In this document: positions 28,606-36,630 of the stretch, piece after piece
Layout of the letters: each line of letters opens with the position of its first letter
How positions within the stretch are numbered: the stretch's first letter is position 1
Source of the DNA: Methanothrix sp.
GTDB lineage: Archaea > Halobacteriota > Methanosarcinia > Methanotrichales > Methanotrichaceae
NCBI GenBank assembly: GCA_025361645.1
Contig: JANYKI010000077.1
Coordinates: 1 to 45,838 of the forward strand
Reading direction: 5' to 3'
Length of the DNA: 45,838 nt
Notes under the pieces: generated by a model
Seen by the model: the letters and a program-made list of their open reading frames with translations, nothing else
Databases searched by the model: none
What the model was told of the DNA's origin: nothing
Program-made: the position numbers and the translations under genes

Positions 28606-30267
28606 TTAATCCGAGGATATATTGATCATCAGCGAATTCGACCATCCTGATGTCGCTCCTTTATCATCTTGGGCCATGGCTTTGACCTGGTATGTTCCGG
28701 CCTGGCTCCATTTGTGAGATACGCTTTCCTTCTTCCCGGAGTCAATGAAGGCCAAACCTGTCCAGGAAGTTGTTTTATCTCCCCAGTCGAAGACATACTT
28801 GACCGGATCTCCATCCGGATCGTTTGCAGATGTAGCATATCTGTAAGTGGCCTTGCTGCGTCCAGAGGTCGGTCCCGCTGGTACGATGGGCGAATTGGGT
28901 GGATCATTGTCGCTGATAGTTACATTCATAAGATCCGTCCATCCTGATGATGCACCTTTGCTGTCTGTAGCGTTGGCCATAATCAGGTAACTTCCCGCTT
29001 TGGACCAGGTATGAGGTGCGCTTTCAACTGAGCCGGAATCTACTATTTCAGTAGTAGTGGTAGTCCCATCTCCCCAATCAAAGGAGTACATAACTTTGTC
29101 GCCATCGATATCCTTAGCCATTGTAAAGTAGCTGTGAGCGATTCCTGTGTAGCCAGAGCTCGGTCCGAATAGTTCCTTTGGCTTATTGGGTTTGCTGTTT
29201 GCATTAACGGTTACTGTCAAATTCCCAGACCAATTTGATGAGGCTCCTATCCTATCTCTGGCAATGACTCTGATCCGGTAGTCTCCTTCTTCACTCCAAC
29301 TGTGCACTGCACTTGCATTGCTCCCGGATCTGATCAGATTCGTACTGGATATATTTTCGTCTCCCCAGTCGAAGATGTACTCGGTTTCATCTCCGTCGGG
29401 GTCGGTTGCCAATGAAGTGTAAGTATATGCGGTCCAGGCATAGACCGATCCGGGGCCGGATGGTTTGGAGGGGTTATCAGGGGGAGAATTTATGATGACA
29501 TTTTGCGCCTCTGACCATCCGGAGGATGACCCTCTTTCGTCAACGGCATTGGCTCTGATCTGGTATGTTCCGGCTTTCTTCCAGGTATGATTCACGGTTG
29601 CTTTTGCACCGGAGACGAGAAAGCCGGTGATCGATTTTGTTCCATCACCCCAATCAAAGGTGTATCTCATCTGATCTTTGTCCGGATCAGCGGAGGATAC
29701 TGTATAATTATTGGAGATTTCAGGCCGGCTTGAAATTGGGCCGGATAGTGCATTGGGTTTGCCTGGCGGCGTATTTATGGTGATGTTGAGCGGCTTCGAC
29801 CATTCGGAGGACGCGCCCTTGCTATCGGTGGCAATGATTCTGATCTTATATGTCCCGGCCTTGCTCCAGGTGTGATTAGCGCTCGCAGCAACGCCCGAAT
29901 TGATGAGAGGCGTGTTCGATTCGGTTCCGTCTCCCCAATCGAAGGTGAACTTGACTTGATCTGCATCCGGATCGATGGCGTTGGTGGAATAGCTATAGGA
30001 TGCTGCAGGGACGCCATTGGCAGCTCCATTGGGGATAATCGGTATTTCAGGAGGATTATTATGAATTTCGACATAGATCAACGGTCCCGGCCAATAGGGC
30101 ACGATGCCCACGTACCCCGTCCATTGCAGTAATCGGCCTGCATTCAAAACGGATCCCGAGAAGGCACAACTCGCATTTTCTGAGGAAGCCGATCCTTGAG
30201 AAAATATGATGGATGACCATAGTAATGCCAATATGATGAAAAGCCTTATCGATTGGCCAAATGTCAT
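28606..30267 (-). CDS. Secreted five-PKD-domain protein
   Basis: This secreted protein of about 553 residues has a signal peptide (hydrophobic run ending near SQGSASS), a short cysteine-containing lead-in and five PKD domains with the FDWGD hallmark. No membrane anchor is visible at the C-terminus. PKD domains mediate protein-protein or surface contacts in archaeal envelopes. The ATG at 30267 is preferred to the GTG at 30276. A TATA-like box at 30300-30307 suits a short leader. The repeats closely resemble those of the convergent giant protein, so the two may act in the same surface structure or may have exchanged repeats. Confidence 0.85.
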   Translation of the reverse strand: MTFGQSIRLFIILALLWSSIIFSQGSASSENASCAFSGSVLNAGRLLQWTGYVGIVPYWPGPLIYVEIHNNPPEIPIIPNGAANGVPAASYSYSTNAIDPDADQVKFTFDWGDGTESNTPLINSGVAASANHTWSKAGTYKIRIIATDSKGASSEWSKPLNITINTPPGKPNALSGPISSRPEISNNYTVSSADPDKDQMRYTFDWGDGTKSITGFLVSGAKATVNHTWKKAGTYQIRANAVDERGSSSGWSEAQNVIINSPPDNPSKPSGPGSVYAWTAYTYTSLATDPDGDETEYIFDWGDENISSTNLIRSGSNASAVHSWSEEGDYRIRVIARDRIGASSNWSGNLTVTVNANSKPNKPKELFGPSSGYTGIAHSYFTMAKDIDGDKVMYSFDWGDGTTTTTEIVDSGSVESAPHTWSKAGSYLIMANATDSKGASSGWTDLMNVTISDNDPPNSPIVPAGPTSGRSKATYRYATSANDPDGDPVKYVFDWGDKTTSWTGLAFIDSGKKESVSHKWSQAGTYQVKAMAQDDKGATSGWSNSLMINISSD

Positions 30268-30299
30268 CTGGTGCACAAAAGAAAGAGTAGTAAGAATAG

Positions 30300-30307
30300 T
30301 ATTTAAA
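30300..30307 (-). promoter_or_regulatory. TATA-box candidate for the five-PKD gene
   Basis: An ATTTAAAT-type box lies about 33 bases upstream of the ATG at 30267, which predicts a nearly leaderless transcript. Confidence 0.4.
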
Positions 30308-30355
30308 TTTTTCTACAGACATGTTAATATAGGGGAGGCCCGACTTCTTCTAACT

Positions 30356-30388
30356 ACATAAGGGATACTGATCGAGAGCTGTCGGGCG
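30356..30388 (+). pseudogene. mtxX remnant E (short fragment)
   Basis: About 33 bases repeat mtxX near 18872-18903. A 20-base exact match at 30362-30381 corresponds to GGGATACTGATCGAGAGCTG. The fragment is far too short to code and lies just before the SPFH gene unit. Confidence 0.65.
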
Positions 30389-30451
30389 GTGGGGTTCAAT
30401 TTCCATGATCTATGAATAGTAATAAATGCAGGTTCAACGATCTTGTGAAAT

Positions 30452-30949
30452 ATGAAGCAAGAGCTAATAGAAATTGCGAAACAAGGGCAAATCGATCCAG
30501 AAACTGCCAGACGATTGGCGGCATGCATGGATGCCGAGTTTAAGCACTCTCCTATTCGATACTTTGTTTCAAGAAAAGTAATCATTGTTGCCGGCGCCGG
30601 TGAATTGTTGTCGATAAGAATCTCAGGATTCGGCGAATCTTTTAAGGGGAGACAATTGACATGTAGCAACGTAGATAATCCAGAAGATCTTGAAGTGAGT
30701 CTGGCGGAAAGCGACATGGTTTTTCAGTCATGCAAAGATCCAGATGTCCTCTACGTGAAAGGGGGTGAAACCTCAATAACCGGACCAAAGTACTCTGATG
30801 TCGCAAAGGACCTTGATACTCCGGCTGAGGTTTTAAAGATCCTGCCAAGAACCGATCCCGACATAGTGCAGATAGACAACCGGATATACCGCCAAACGGG
30901 GACGGTGTATATTAGCAGTCCGTTTTATGTTGTCATCCTAGAGCGGTGA
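30452..30949 (+). CDS. Unknown soluble protein, first gene of SPFH unit
   Basis: I do not recognise this 165-residue protein. It has no signal peptide or membrane segment. It begins with a helical stretch (MKQELIEIAKQGQID), followed by alternating beta-like segments, and ends with DNRIYRQTGTVYISSPFYVV. The stop is 4 bases before the next ATG, so it is the first gene of a probable operon with the membrane protein and the SPFH protein. Its start lies about 60 bases after mtxX remnant E. Coding is supported by its length and by the tight spacing to its neighbour. Confidence 0.6.
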   Translation: MKQELIEIAKQGQIDPETARRLAACMDAEFKHSPIRYFVSRKVIIVAGAGELLSIRISGFGESFKGRQLTCSNVDNPEDLEVSLAESDMVFQSCKDPDVLYVKGGETSITGPKYSDVAKDLDTPAEVLKILPRTDPDIVQIDNRIYRQTGTVYISSPFYVVILER

Positions 30950-30953
30950 AACT

Positions 30954-31850
30954 ATGAATGAAATCCAAGAGATTTCCAATTTGATGGATAAAGAGATTGA
31001 GGCGATAACACTTGCCGCCACCTCTCATCTACCTTCTAAAAAGATCGGAGGAAAAGCTTCTGCAAGAGTAGTGAAGCTTCAGAATCCTAAAATTATTACG
31101 ACCGAGAATAAGATAGAAATCCTTGGCCCGGTGTTCCTGGTGAGCGTTGGGGAAATGAAAAAAGCAATTAAGAATCGCTACAAGACCCCTGGGCAGAACG
31201 TTTTCCCTGAGGTCGTTGATGATTTCATTTTCAGCAACGATAAAGATGCCTTGAATCGGTTAAGGGCTTTTGACTCAGCACAAGCCGCTAGCGACCTGGT
31301 TAATTTGGCAAGGCTTGTCAAAGTTCCATCCGACTCGGAAAAAGTCGCACTGGTTAGTAAAATCAAACCGCTTGAACTGGTAACCGAGTATGTAATTGAT
31401 GGCAAGCACACAAGTGGAAACTTCTTGGGAAGCTTTGATCTTCCTTTGGTAGTTATGACTGACAACGGGGCTCAATTTGACTTTGAAAACCCGTCAAACG
31501 TTGTAGGCACCAATCAGCGGGTGGAAGAATCGATGGCAATCAACATGAATAATATCATGCTGCTTGTAGAAATGGTGGATGATAACACAATCCAAATAAC
31601 GGGCGGACTGAAACATGTTGGCTGGGGAAATGTAATGGCGATTGTGTCCTTGATTTGCTTACTAGTCGGTGCCTTCTCATTCATTGAAAAAAGATTGTTC
31701 TTCTTCATAGTATTACTAATCAGCGGGGCTGCTCTAGCAATCGCAAGATATCTGCCCACGAATTGGAATAAGGAGTTTTTTGGAATGTCAGAAATTCAAG
31801 TTGTTGGAAATTCATATACGGTCTTTAAATTTTACGGAGAGATGGCGTGA
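30954..31850 (+). CDS. Unknown protein with two C-terminal membrane helices
   Basis: I do not recognise this 298-residue protein. It has a long soluble N-terminal part (about 1-220). Two adjacent hydrophobic helices follow (about 226-243 and 247-265), joined by a very short charged turn, then a soluble tail of about 30 residues. This hairpin anchor would put both soluble parts on the same side of the membrane, probably the cytoplasm. It follows its upstream partner by 4 bases and precedes the SPFH gene by 71 bases. A complex with the SPFH protein in a membrane microdomain is plausible but is inference. Confidence 0.6.
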   Translation: MNEIQEISNLMDKEIEAITLAATSHLPSKKIGGKASARVVKLQNPKIITTENKIEILGPVFLVSVGEMKKAIKNRYKTPGQNVFPEVVDDFIFSNDKDALNRLRAFDSAQAASDLVNLARLVKVPSDSEKVALVSKIKPLELVTEYVIDGKHTSGNFLGSFDLPLVVMTDNGAQFDFENPSNVVGTNQRVEESMAINMNNIMLLVEMVDDNTIQITGGLKHVGWGNVMAIVSLICLLVGAFSFIEKRLFFFIVLLISGAALAIARYLPTNWNKEFFGMSEIQVVGNSYTVFKFYGEMA

Positions 31851-31921
31851 TATGCTTTTGAACATTTCGCGAAATTCTTGTCGAAAGAACTAAATTCTTA
31901 GACGTCCTCATTCTCTGATAT

Positions 31922-32803
31922 ATGAGCGGAATAGATAGCGATATATTAAGAGAGAAAATAAAGCAGAAGATGCCCAAAACTCCAAAGTTTTCTTTTGGGT
32001 TAAAGGCATTCCTCGTGATTGCAGTCATATCCCTGATACTGCTTGGGCTAGTGGGAGGATCCTTTATTGCAGTAATTCCAGCTGGTAATGTCGGAGTGCT
32101 GGACCGGTTCGGAGTGGTTTCCGACATCGTGCTCAGTCCTGGATTCAACTTTAAAGATCCGCTCACCGGCGTCCATGAGATGAATACTCAGACCCAGCAA
32201 ATAGAATACAAAGAAGTAACTGGGACGCTAACGAGTGAAGGTCTTGAAATAAAGCTTGACAGTAGCGTGCTCTGGCATCTTGATCCGACTAAAGCTCCCG
32301 AAATATACAGAACCGTAAGAGGAGACTATGTCGATACAAAATTGACCCCCTCCTTCATGGGCCTATTGCGTTCTGAAATCAAAAAATACACTGCAGAAGA
32401 CATATACACAAACAAGTCGACTGAAATTCAAGCAGATGTTGAAAAGCACCTTAAGCAAGAGCTTGGTCAAACTGGCATTATCATCGAAAGAGTCTGGCTA
32501 AGGGGAATTTATCTGCCAAAGGAGCTTCAGGAAGCCATTACAATTAAACAGCAGAAGCAGCAACAAGCTCAGCAGATGCAGTTCACCATCCAGCAATCCG
32601 AGCAAGAAGCCAAGAGACTGGTCATTGAAGCAAAGGGCATTGCTGAGGCAAACCGTATCAAGGGAGAATCAGTTACGCCAACACTGGTTTCCTGGGAATT
32701 TGTTCAGGGAATAAAGACCAACCCTAACGTCTTGTATGTACCCATTGGATCAGGGGGCGGAAATGTGCTATTTAACCTTCCAACCCCTAACATAAAAAGC
32801 TAG
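31922..32803 (+). CDS. SPFH/band-7 (prohibitin-like) protein
   Basis: This 293-residue protein has one N-terminal membrane helix (about residues 27-50). A band-7/SPFH domain follows, opening with AVIPAGNVGVLDRFGVV and containing VLWHLDPTKAPEIYR and the AEDIYTNKSTEIQ segment. A glutamine-rich coiled coil (KQQKQQQAQQMQ) and EAKGIAEANRI complete the family pattern. Such proteins build ring-like membrane scaffolds and often regulate proteases. The gene closes a three-gene unit. Its stop codon falls directly on the edge of the hsdM remnant that follows, so the unit has been cut or inserted next to it. Confidence 0.88.
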   Translation: MSGIDSDILREKIKQKMPKTPKFSFGLKAFLVIAVISLILLGLVGGSFIAVIPAGNVGVLDRFGVVSDIVLSPGFNFKDPLTGVHEMNTQTQQIEYKEVTGTLTSEGLEIKLDSSVLWHLDPTKAPEIYRTVRGDYVDTKLTPSFMGLLRSEIKKYTAEDIYTNKSTEIQADVEKHLKQELGQTGIIIERVWLRGIYLPKELQEAITIKQQKQQQAQQMQFTIQQSEQEAKRLVIEAKGIAEANRIKGESVTPTLVSWEFVQGIKTNPNVLYVPIGSGGGNVLFNLPTPNIKS

Positions 32804-32805
32804 AG

Positions 32806-33000
32806 AGCGAGGAGGCCATCCGCTTGATCCAACCGCGGCGCCTTGTGGAAAGGATGATGCAGCTTCTCTCCATCAATGGCCGGTGCTACGTGATTGTGCC
32901 CGACGGCGTCCTCTTCAAAAGCTCCGAGGCCCACAAAAATCTCCGGCATCTCCTGCTGGAAAAGTGCCAGCTGGAAGGCATTGTCTCCATGCCTTCGGCC
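32806..33000 (+). pseudogene. hsdM (type I methylase) remnant 1
   Basis: Translation gives an internal HsdM segment: RLVERMMQLL, then GRCYVIVPDGVLF, KSSEAHKNLRHLLLEKCQL and EGIVSMPS. The similarity then stops abruptly, and the rest of the frame to 33036 is unrelated. About 110 bases match the second fragment at 40005-40119 with high identity. The family's N-terminal and C-terminal regions are missing, so it is not functional. Confidence 0.85.
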
Positions 33001-33030
33001 CGTGGGCATAAGGCGCAACAATATCTAGAT

Positions 33031-34935
33031 TCATGATTTTGTCGGAGACGCGCGGAGACCAAACTCAATCACACAGTCCCCAATCTCCTCGTAAGACAGG
33101 TAGAGTTCGTCCATCTGCCGGTCAATCTGGTCCAGCCTCGGCTCGGCTGAGAGCCAGATCTGGAGCAAATCTCCGCGAACCATCTTGATGCTGGCCGACA
33201 TATCTGCCTGGGAGAGCCTGTAGACGATGTGGCTCCCAGTGGGCGTGTACCATCTGGGATGTGATGCTTTGAGCCGCTTCACATATCCATTCCATTCAAA
33301 TTCTACTGGAATGTGTGCGCCATCTGCCGGCACAGGCCGGAGATCTATGGAGAGGTTCAGATGGGCCCTGTCTCCGGAGACCTTCTGATTTATACTCCCC
33401 ATCACCTCAAGATAAAGGGAGCTATCTTTATTCACTTCCAGGCTTTGGCCTCGGAATACCTCTTTCGCAACATCGTGAAAAAAGGGAGCAAGCCTTACCC
33501 TCTCAGTAGGTGGTGTTGCCAGAGATACTCCGATGAAGAAAATGGCGCTGAGAGATAGGCCAACCAGTACCCCATGCTCTGTAAGTAAGGGTGAGATAGT
33601 CTCCAGCGATTGGTGCAGCCAGAAGATCTCATAAGATATGAGTAAGATTTGAGTGCCGCCCCCGACGATCAAGGCAGCCAGCGCCCCCCACTTGGTGGCA
33701 CGCTTCCAGTAGAGACCTCCGATTATGGGGAAGAAATAGGAGGTAGTGCCTATAACCGTGGCTATTATGACAGCGTCCAGGATACTTTCCATCTTCAGGG
33801 CTATGAAGGCAGATGTGGCGATCATGACCACTACAAGGACTCTGTTTATGCTCAGCATCTCTTTCATGGTAGCTCCAGGCTTGATATGCCTCTGTATCAG
33901 GTCTCTGGAGACGCAAGAGGCTCCTGACGTGGCAAAGGTGGACGTGCAGGACATGCATGCGGCAAGAAATCCTAAGGTAAGCAAGGCCAGAACCAGAGGG
34001 GAGACATTGGCGCTGATGAACGTTGGATAGAGCATCTCTGCCTCCACCTCACTCGTTGGCATGGGATATAGAGCACTCAGTCCAATGGCCGTCAAGAAGC
34101 AGCATAAATAGATCAATGCCATAAGTGCGGCTCCTAAGATCAAACCCCTCTTAGCTGATTTTTCGTCACGAGCAGCCCATATCTTCTGCCAGGGATCTTG
34201 TTCTGCCACCCATCCTGGCAAAAGGGCCAATTGAAACACCAACGCGCCCAATACACCGCCCATGACGAAAGGATTCCACCACTCTGGACCGAGAGCAATG
34301 GCTGTAGCTGTAATGGATAAGCCTTTTTGGATAGGAAGCATCAGAGCCATTGCGGCCACAAACACGGCCAGCACTGCCAGCAATGCATATTTCGGCAAGT
34401 CGGCCCAGACCACGGCACGAAAGCCGCCCACGCTGACGTAAAAGGCCACGGAAACAGCCATTATCAGGATGGCATAGAGGGGTTCGATCCCATAGAAGGT
34501 GCCCAGCACCAGCTTGAATCCTATGAAATCAGTAACCGAGAAAAGTATCATCATGATCGTAACGGCCACGGCGACAGGCGCCCGGATCAGTGGGTCGTAC
34601 CTAATTTCCATGAGCTCTGGCTGAGTCAGAGCGGGGATGTTCTTGATCCTTCCTGAGATGGCCGCTATTATGATAAGAGCGGCGATGTTGGGGAAGACCC
34701 AAACCCAAATCGAGCCTATGCCGATGAGGAGAAACAGGCCCGTCGCCAGCAGAAGTGCGCTCGCATTGATCCAGGAGGCTGCTGTGGACAAGCCTATGAT
34801 TCCAGCGCCTAACTCCCTTCCGGCAAGCCAGAAGTCAGTGACTGACTTCTGGTTGCGAGAGGTGAGAAGGCTGATGCTTATCAGCATCGCTATGAAAAGC
34901 ACGAGAAATATCAGGAATAGATGAAAGGAATCCAT
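33031..34935 (-). CDS. Sodium:solute symporter family transporter with soluble C-terminal domain
   Basis: This 634-residue protein of the SSF family has about 13 membrane helices (residues 5-470). Helices 1 and 2 contain FWLAGRELGAGIIGLSTAASWINAS, typical of the family. The substrate is unknown. Acetate, amino acids and sugars are all possible, and acetate would suit an acetate-using methanogen. From about residue 472 a hydrophilic extension of some 160 residues follows, unusual for the family. It contains RPVPADGAHIPVEFEWNG and DELYLSYEEIGD. A 49-residue ORF overlaps its start codon by one base. The stop lies beside hsdM remnant 1. Confidence 0.87.
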   Translation of the reverse strand: MDSFHLFLIFLVLFIAMLISISLLTSRNQKSVTDFWLAGRELGAGIIGLSTAASWINASALLLATGLFLLIGIGSIWVWVFPNIAALIIIAAISGRIKNIPALTQPELMEIRYDPLIRAPVAVAVTIMMILFSVTDFIGFKLVLGTFYGIEPLYAILIMAVSVAFYVSVGGFRAVVWADLPKYALLAVLAVFVAAMALMLPIQKGLSITATAIALGPEWWNPFVMGGVLGALVFQLALLPGWVAEQDPWQKIWAARDEKSAKRGLILGAALMALIYLCCFLTAIGLSALYPMPTSEVEAEMLYPTFISANVSPLVLALLTLGFLAACMSCTSTFATSGASCVSRDLIQRHIKPGATMKEMLSINRVLVVVMIATSAFIALKMESILDAVIIATVIGTTSYFFPIIGGLYWKRATKWGALAALIVGGGTQILLISYEIFWLHQSLETISPLLTEHGVLVGLSLSAIFFIGVSLATPPTERVRLAPFFHDVAKEVFRGQSLEVNKDSSLYLEVMGSINQKVSGDRAHLNLSIDLRPVPADGAHIPVEFEWNGYVKRLKASHPRWYTPTGSHIVYRLSQADMSASIKMVRGDLLQIWLSAEPRLDQIDRQMDELYLSYEEIGDCVIEFGLRASPTKS

Positions 34936-35084
34936 CAGATCGCCCCAGAGGGCAATGTCTCTGTATATAATTCTCGAGCAACTCTTTCGTCTTCTGGTAC
35001 AATCCTTATATCGTCTGTTGTTCTTCCCGCCACAGCGTCCTTGATGATTTCCAATTGACTCATCGTGCTCGTATAGAATGCCAT
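34935..35084 (-). CDS. 49-residue ORF overlapping the symporter start
   Basis: Reading the minus strand from the ATG at 35084 gives an open frame of 49 codons, beginning MAFYTSTMSQLEIIKDAV and ending in TGA at 34937-34935. The stop overlaps the symporter ATG in a TGATG arrangement, so the two are probably translationally coupled. The product is hydrophilic and acidic, with no membrane segment, so it is not a typical small transporter subunit. I do not recognise it. No ribosome-binding site is evident, and the AT-rich region just upstream fits a leaderless transcript. Confidence 0.6.
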   Translation of the reverse strand: MAFYTSTMSQLEIIKDAVAGRTTDDIRIVPEDERVARELYTETLPSGAI

Positions 35085-35285
35085 ATTATTTAAAATTGTT
35101 TAAAAAATTAGATTTACTAAAAGAAAAGTCAACTTGATTTCCTGGCTGTCATGAGCTGGAAAAAGTGTGTTGGTGCGGCACACTTCCAGCCCAGTAAAGC
35201 TATCGATCCATGCGCCAGCGTGTGCGGGCGGGGCGTTTATCGTGCCTCACCCTCTCCAGTATCCTCAAAATGCAAAGCTGCAATG

Positions 35286-36023
35286 TTAGTCTTCTCTTCT
35301 GCCCATTTTCTTCATCCAATCATGGGCAAAGATTTCCGCCGCCTCGCTTTCTATGCCGTCCAGTATCTTATGGGCCACTAATTCTGCAGAGTCTGGTGGA
35401 AAGGGGGCATTGCCTGCTTGCTCTTCGCCATTATTTGCAGGCTCTTTTATGGTGTTATTCTCAAAATCAGTGAGTGTAATATAGGGATACACCACACTGA
35501 TAATAATATTATCCTTCTTCAGCTCTTCACGCGCTGTCAGGCTGATATTGGCCAGAGCTCGCTTGGATGCCGAATAGGCACCCATGTTCGGCAGATACAT
35601 CAGCGCTGTACCTGAACTGATATTGATGATTGCTCCTCCACCCAGCTTCCTCATGATGGGAATTACTTGCTGCATGGCTGCAAGCGGTCCGACGACATCA
35701 AGGTCGAAGATATAATGAAACGTGTCGATATTGGTCTTTTCAATGGGAGCATCGTATCCCTGCCCGGCATTGTTGATCAGGATATCAATTCTTCCGAAAT
35801 GCTCCTGCGTTTGCTCTACCACCCTTTTTATATCGGAGATCTTCGTCATATCGGCATCAATGGCAATAGATAATGGAATCTCCTTGGAGAGCTTCTCCAG
35901 TTTCTCCTTGGAACGAGAGACGAGGACGACTTTCGCGCCGTGTTCCGCGAGAAGTTTGGCAGTAGCCAGGCCGATGCCCGATGAGGCACCGGTTACGATG
36001 ACGATCTTATCTTGAACATTCAT
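35286..36023 (-). CDS. Short-chain dehydrogenase/reductase
   Basis: This is a 245-residue classical SDR. The cofactor motif TGASSGIG is at residues 11-18 and NNAG at 84-87. The catalytic Ser137-region, Tyr150 and Lys154 (YSASK) are all present. An arginine/serine after the second strand (VSRSKEK) suggests NADPH preference. The substrate is unknown. The gene lies on the minus strand between the symporter and mtxX remnant A and is probably transcribed alone. Confidence 0.92.
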   Translation of the reverse strand: MNVQDKIVIVTGASSGIGLATAKLLAEHGAKVVLVSRSKEKLEKLSKEIPLSIAIDADMTKISDIKRVVEQTQEHFGRIDILINNAGQGYDAPIEKTNIDTFHYIFDLDVVGPLAAMQQVIPIMRKLGGGAIINISSGTALMYLPNMGAYSASKRALANISLTAREELKKDNIIISVVYPYITLTDFENNTIKEPANNGEEQAGNAPFPPDSAELVAHKILDGIESEAAEIFAHDWMKKMGRRED

Positions 36024-36172
36024 AATATCACATTGCCCAATGACAATCTTAACCGGAAATCATTCCATCTTTTTTTATTCGCTAATGATGCAATATTTAA
36101 CGGCAGCTGAAAATATAAATTTTTGGTAGTCGTGAAGAGAATGGCAGGCAGCTACGGTTTTAAAATGAACTT

Positions 36173-36518
36173 CTGCTCAAAGAGCTGATCGCCGCCCGGG
36201 CGTAGGAGGCGGGGCGGCGGCCCGCTACAAAGGATATAGAAAGGGATATAGATTAGTGCTACTGGGAGGGCGACAATCGTCATTGCGCCTGAGGGGGTCT
36301 CCTGCAACCTCATCTTCCGCACGCTATTACTATTATGCGGCGCATAGTCCTACGGCGCGCCGGTGCTTGGACCCGGGTCTATCGTGGCCTCCAGCCGGGA
36401 AAGGGTCGGCTTCGACGGGCCGGTGATGCTGGCGAGCGCCATGGTGGATGGTGGGGATGATGGGCAAAGATACGGCCATGGAAAATCCGTCGGCCAGTTG
36501 AAAAATATGGTTGCCTCA
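36173..36518 (+). pseudogene. mtxX remnant A (3' half plus downstream tail)
   Basis: This region repeats mtxX from about base 18826 to the end of the gene. It then continues with a C-terminus absent from the intact gene (MMGKDTAMENPSAS followed by TGA) and a further noncoding tail ending at TTGCCTCA (36511-36518). Frameshifts and an in-frame stop (CGTAGGAGG) make it nonfunctional. The last 63 bases match remnant B with only two differences. Confidence 0.85.
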
Positions 36519-36617
36519 TTGGTTGAAATACCAACCTTTAAATCTTTGGATTCTTCAACACATAAAGGCTACTATTATAAGTAGTAAGAGTATTATTGTT
36601 ATCTAGCGAATCTATAT

Positions 36618-36623
36618 AGGAGA
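36618..36623 (+). promoter_or_regulatory. Ribosome-binding site of the cupredoxin-like gene
   Basis: AGGAGA lies 7 bases before the ATG at 36631. This is one of the clearest Shine-Dalgarno sites in the window and fixes the start. Confidence 0.6.
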
Positions 36624-36630
36624 ATGGATT

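Noticed and set aside
36363-36584. 73-codon ORF in mtxX remnant A
   Set aside because: It is made of a frame-shifted mtxX fragment plus unrelated downstream sequence, and no independent gene is supported.
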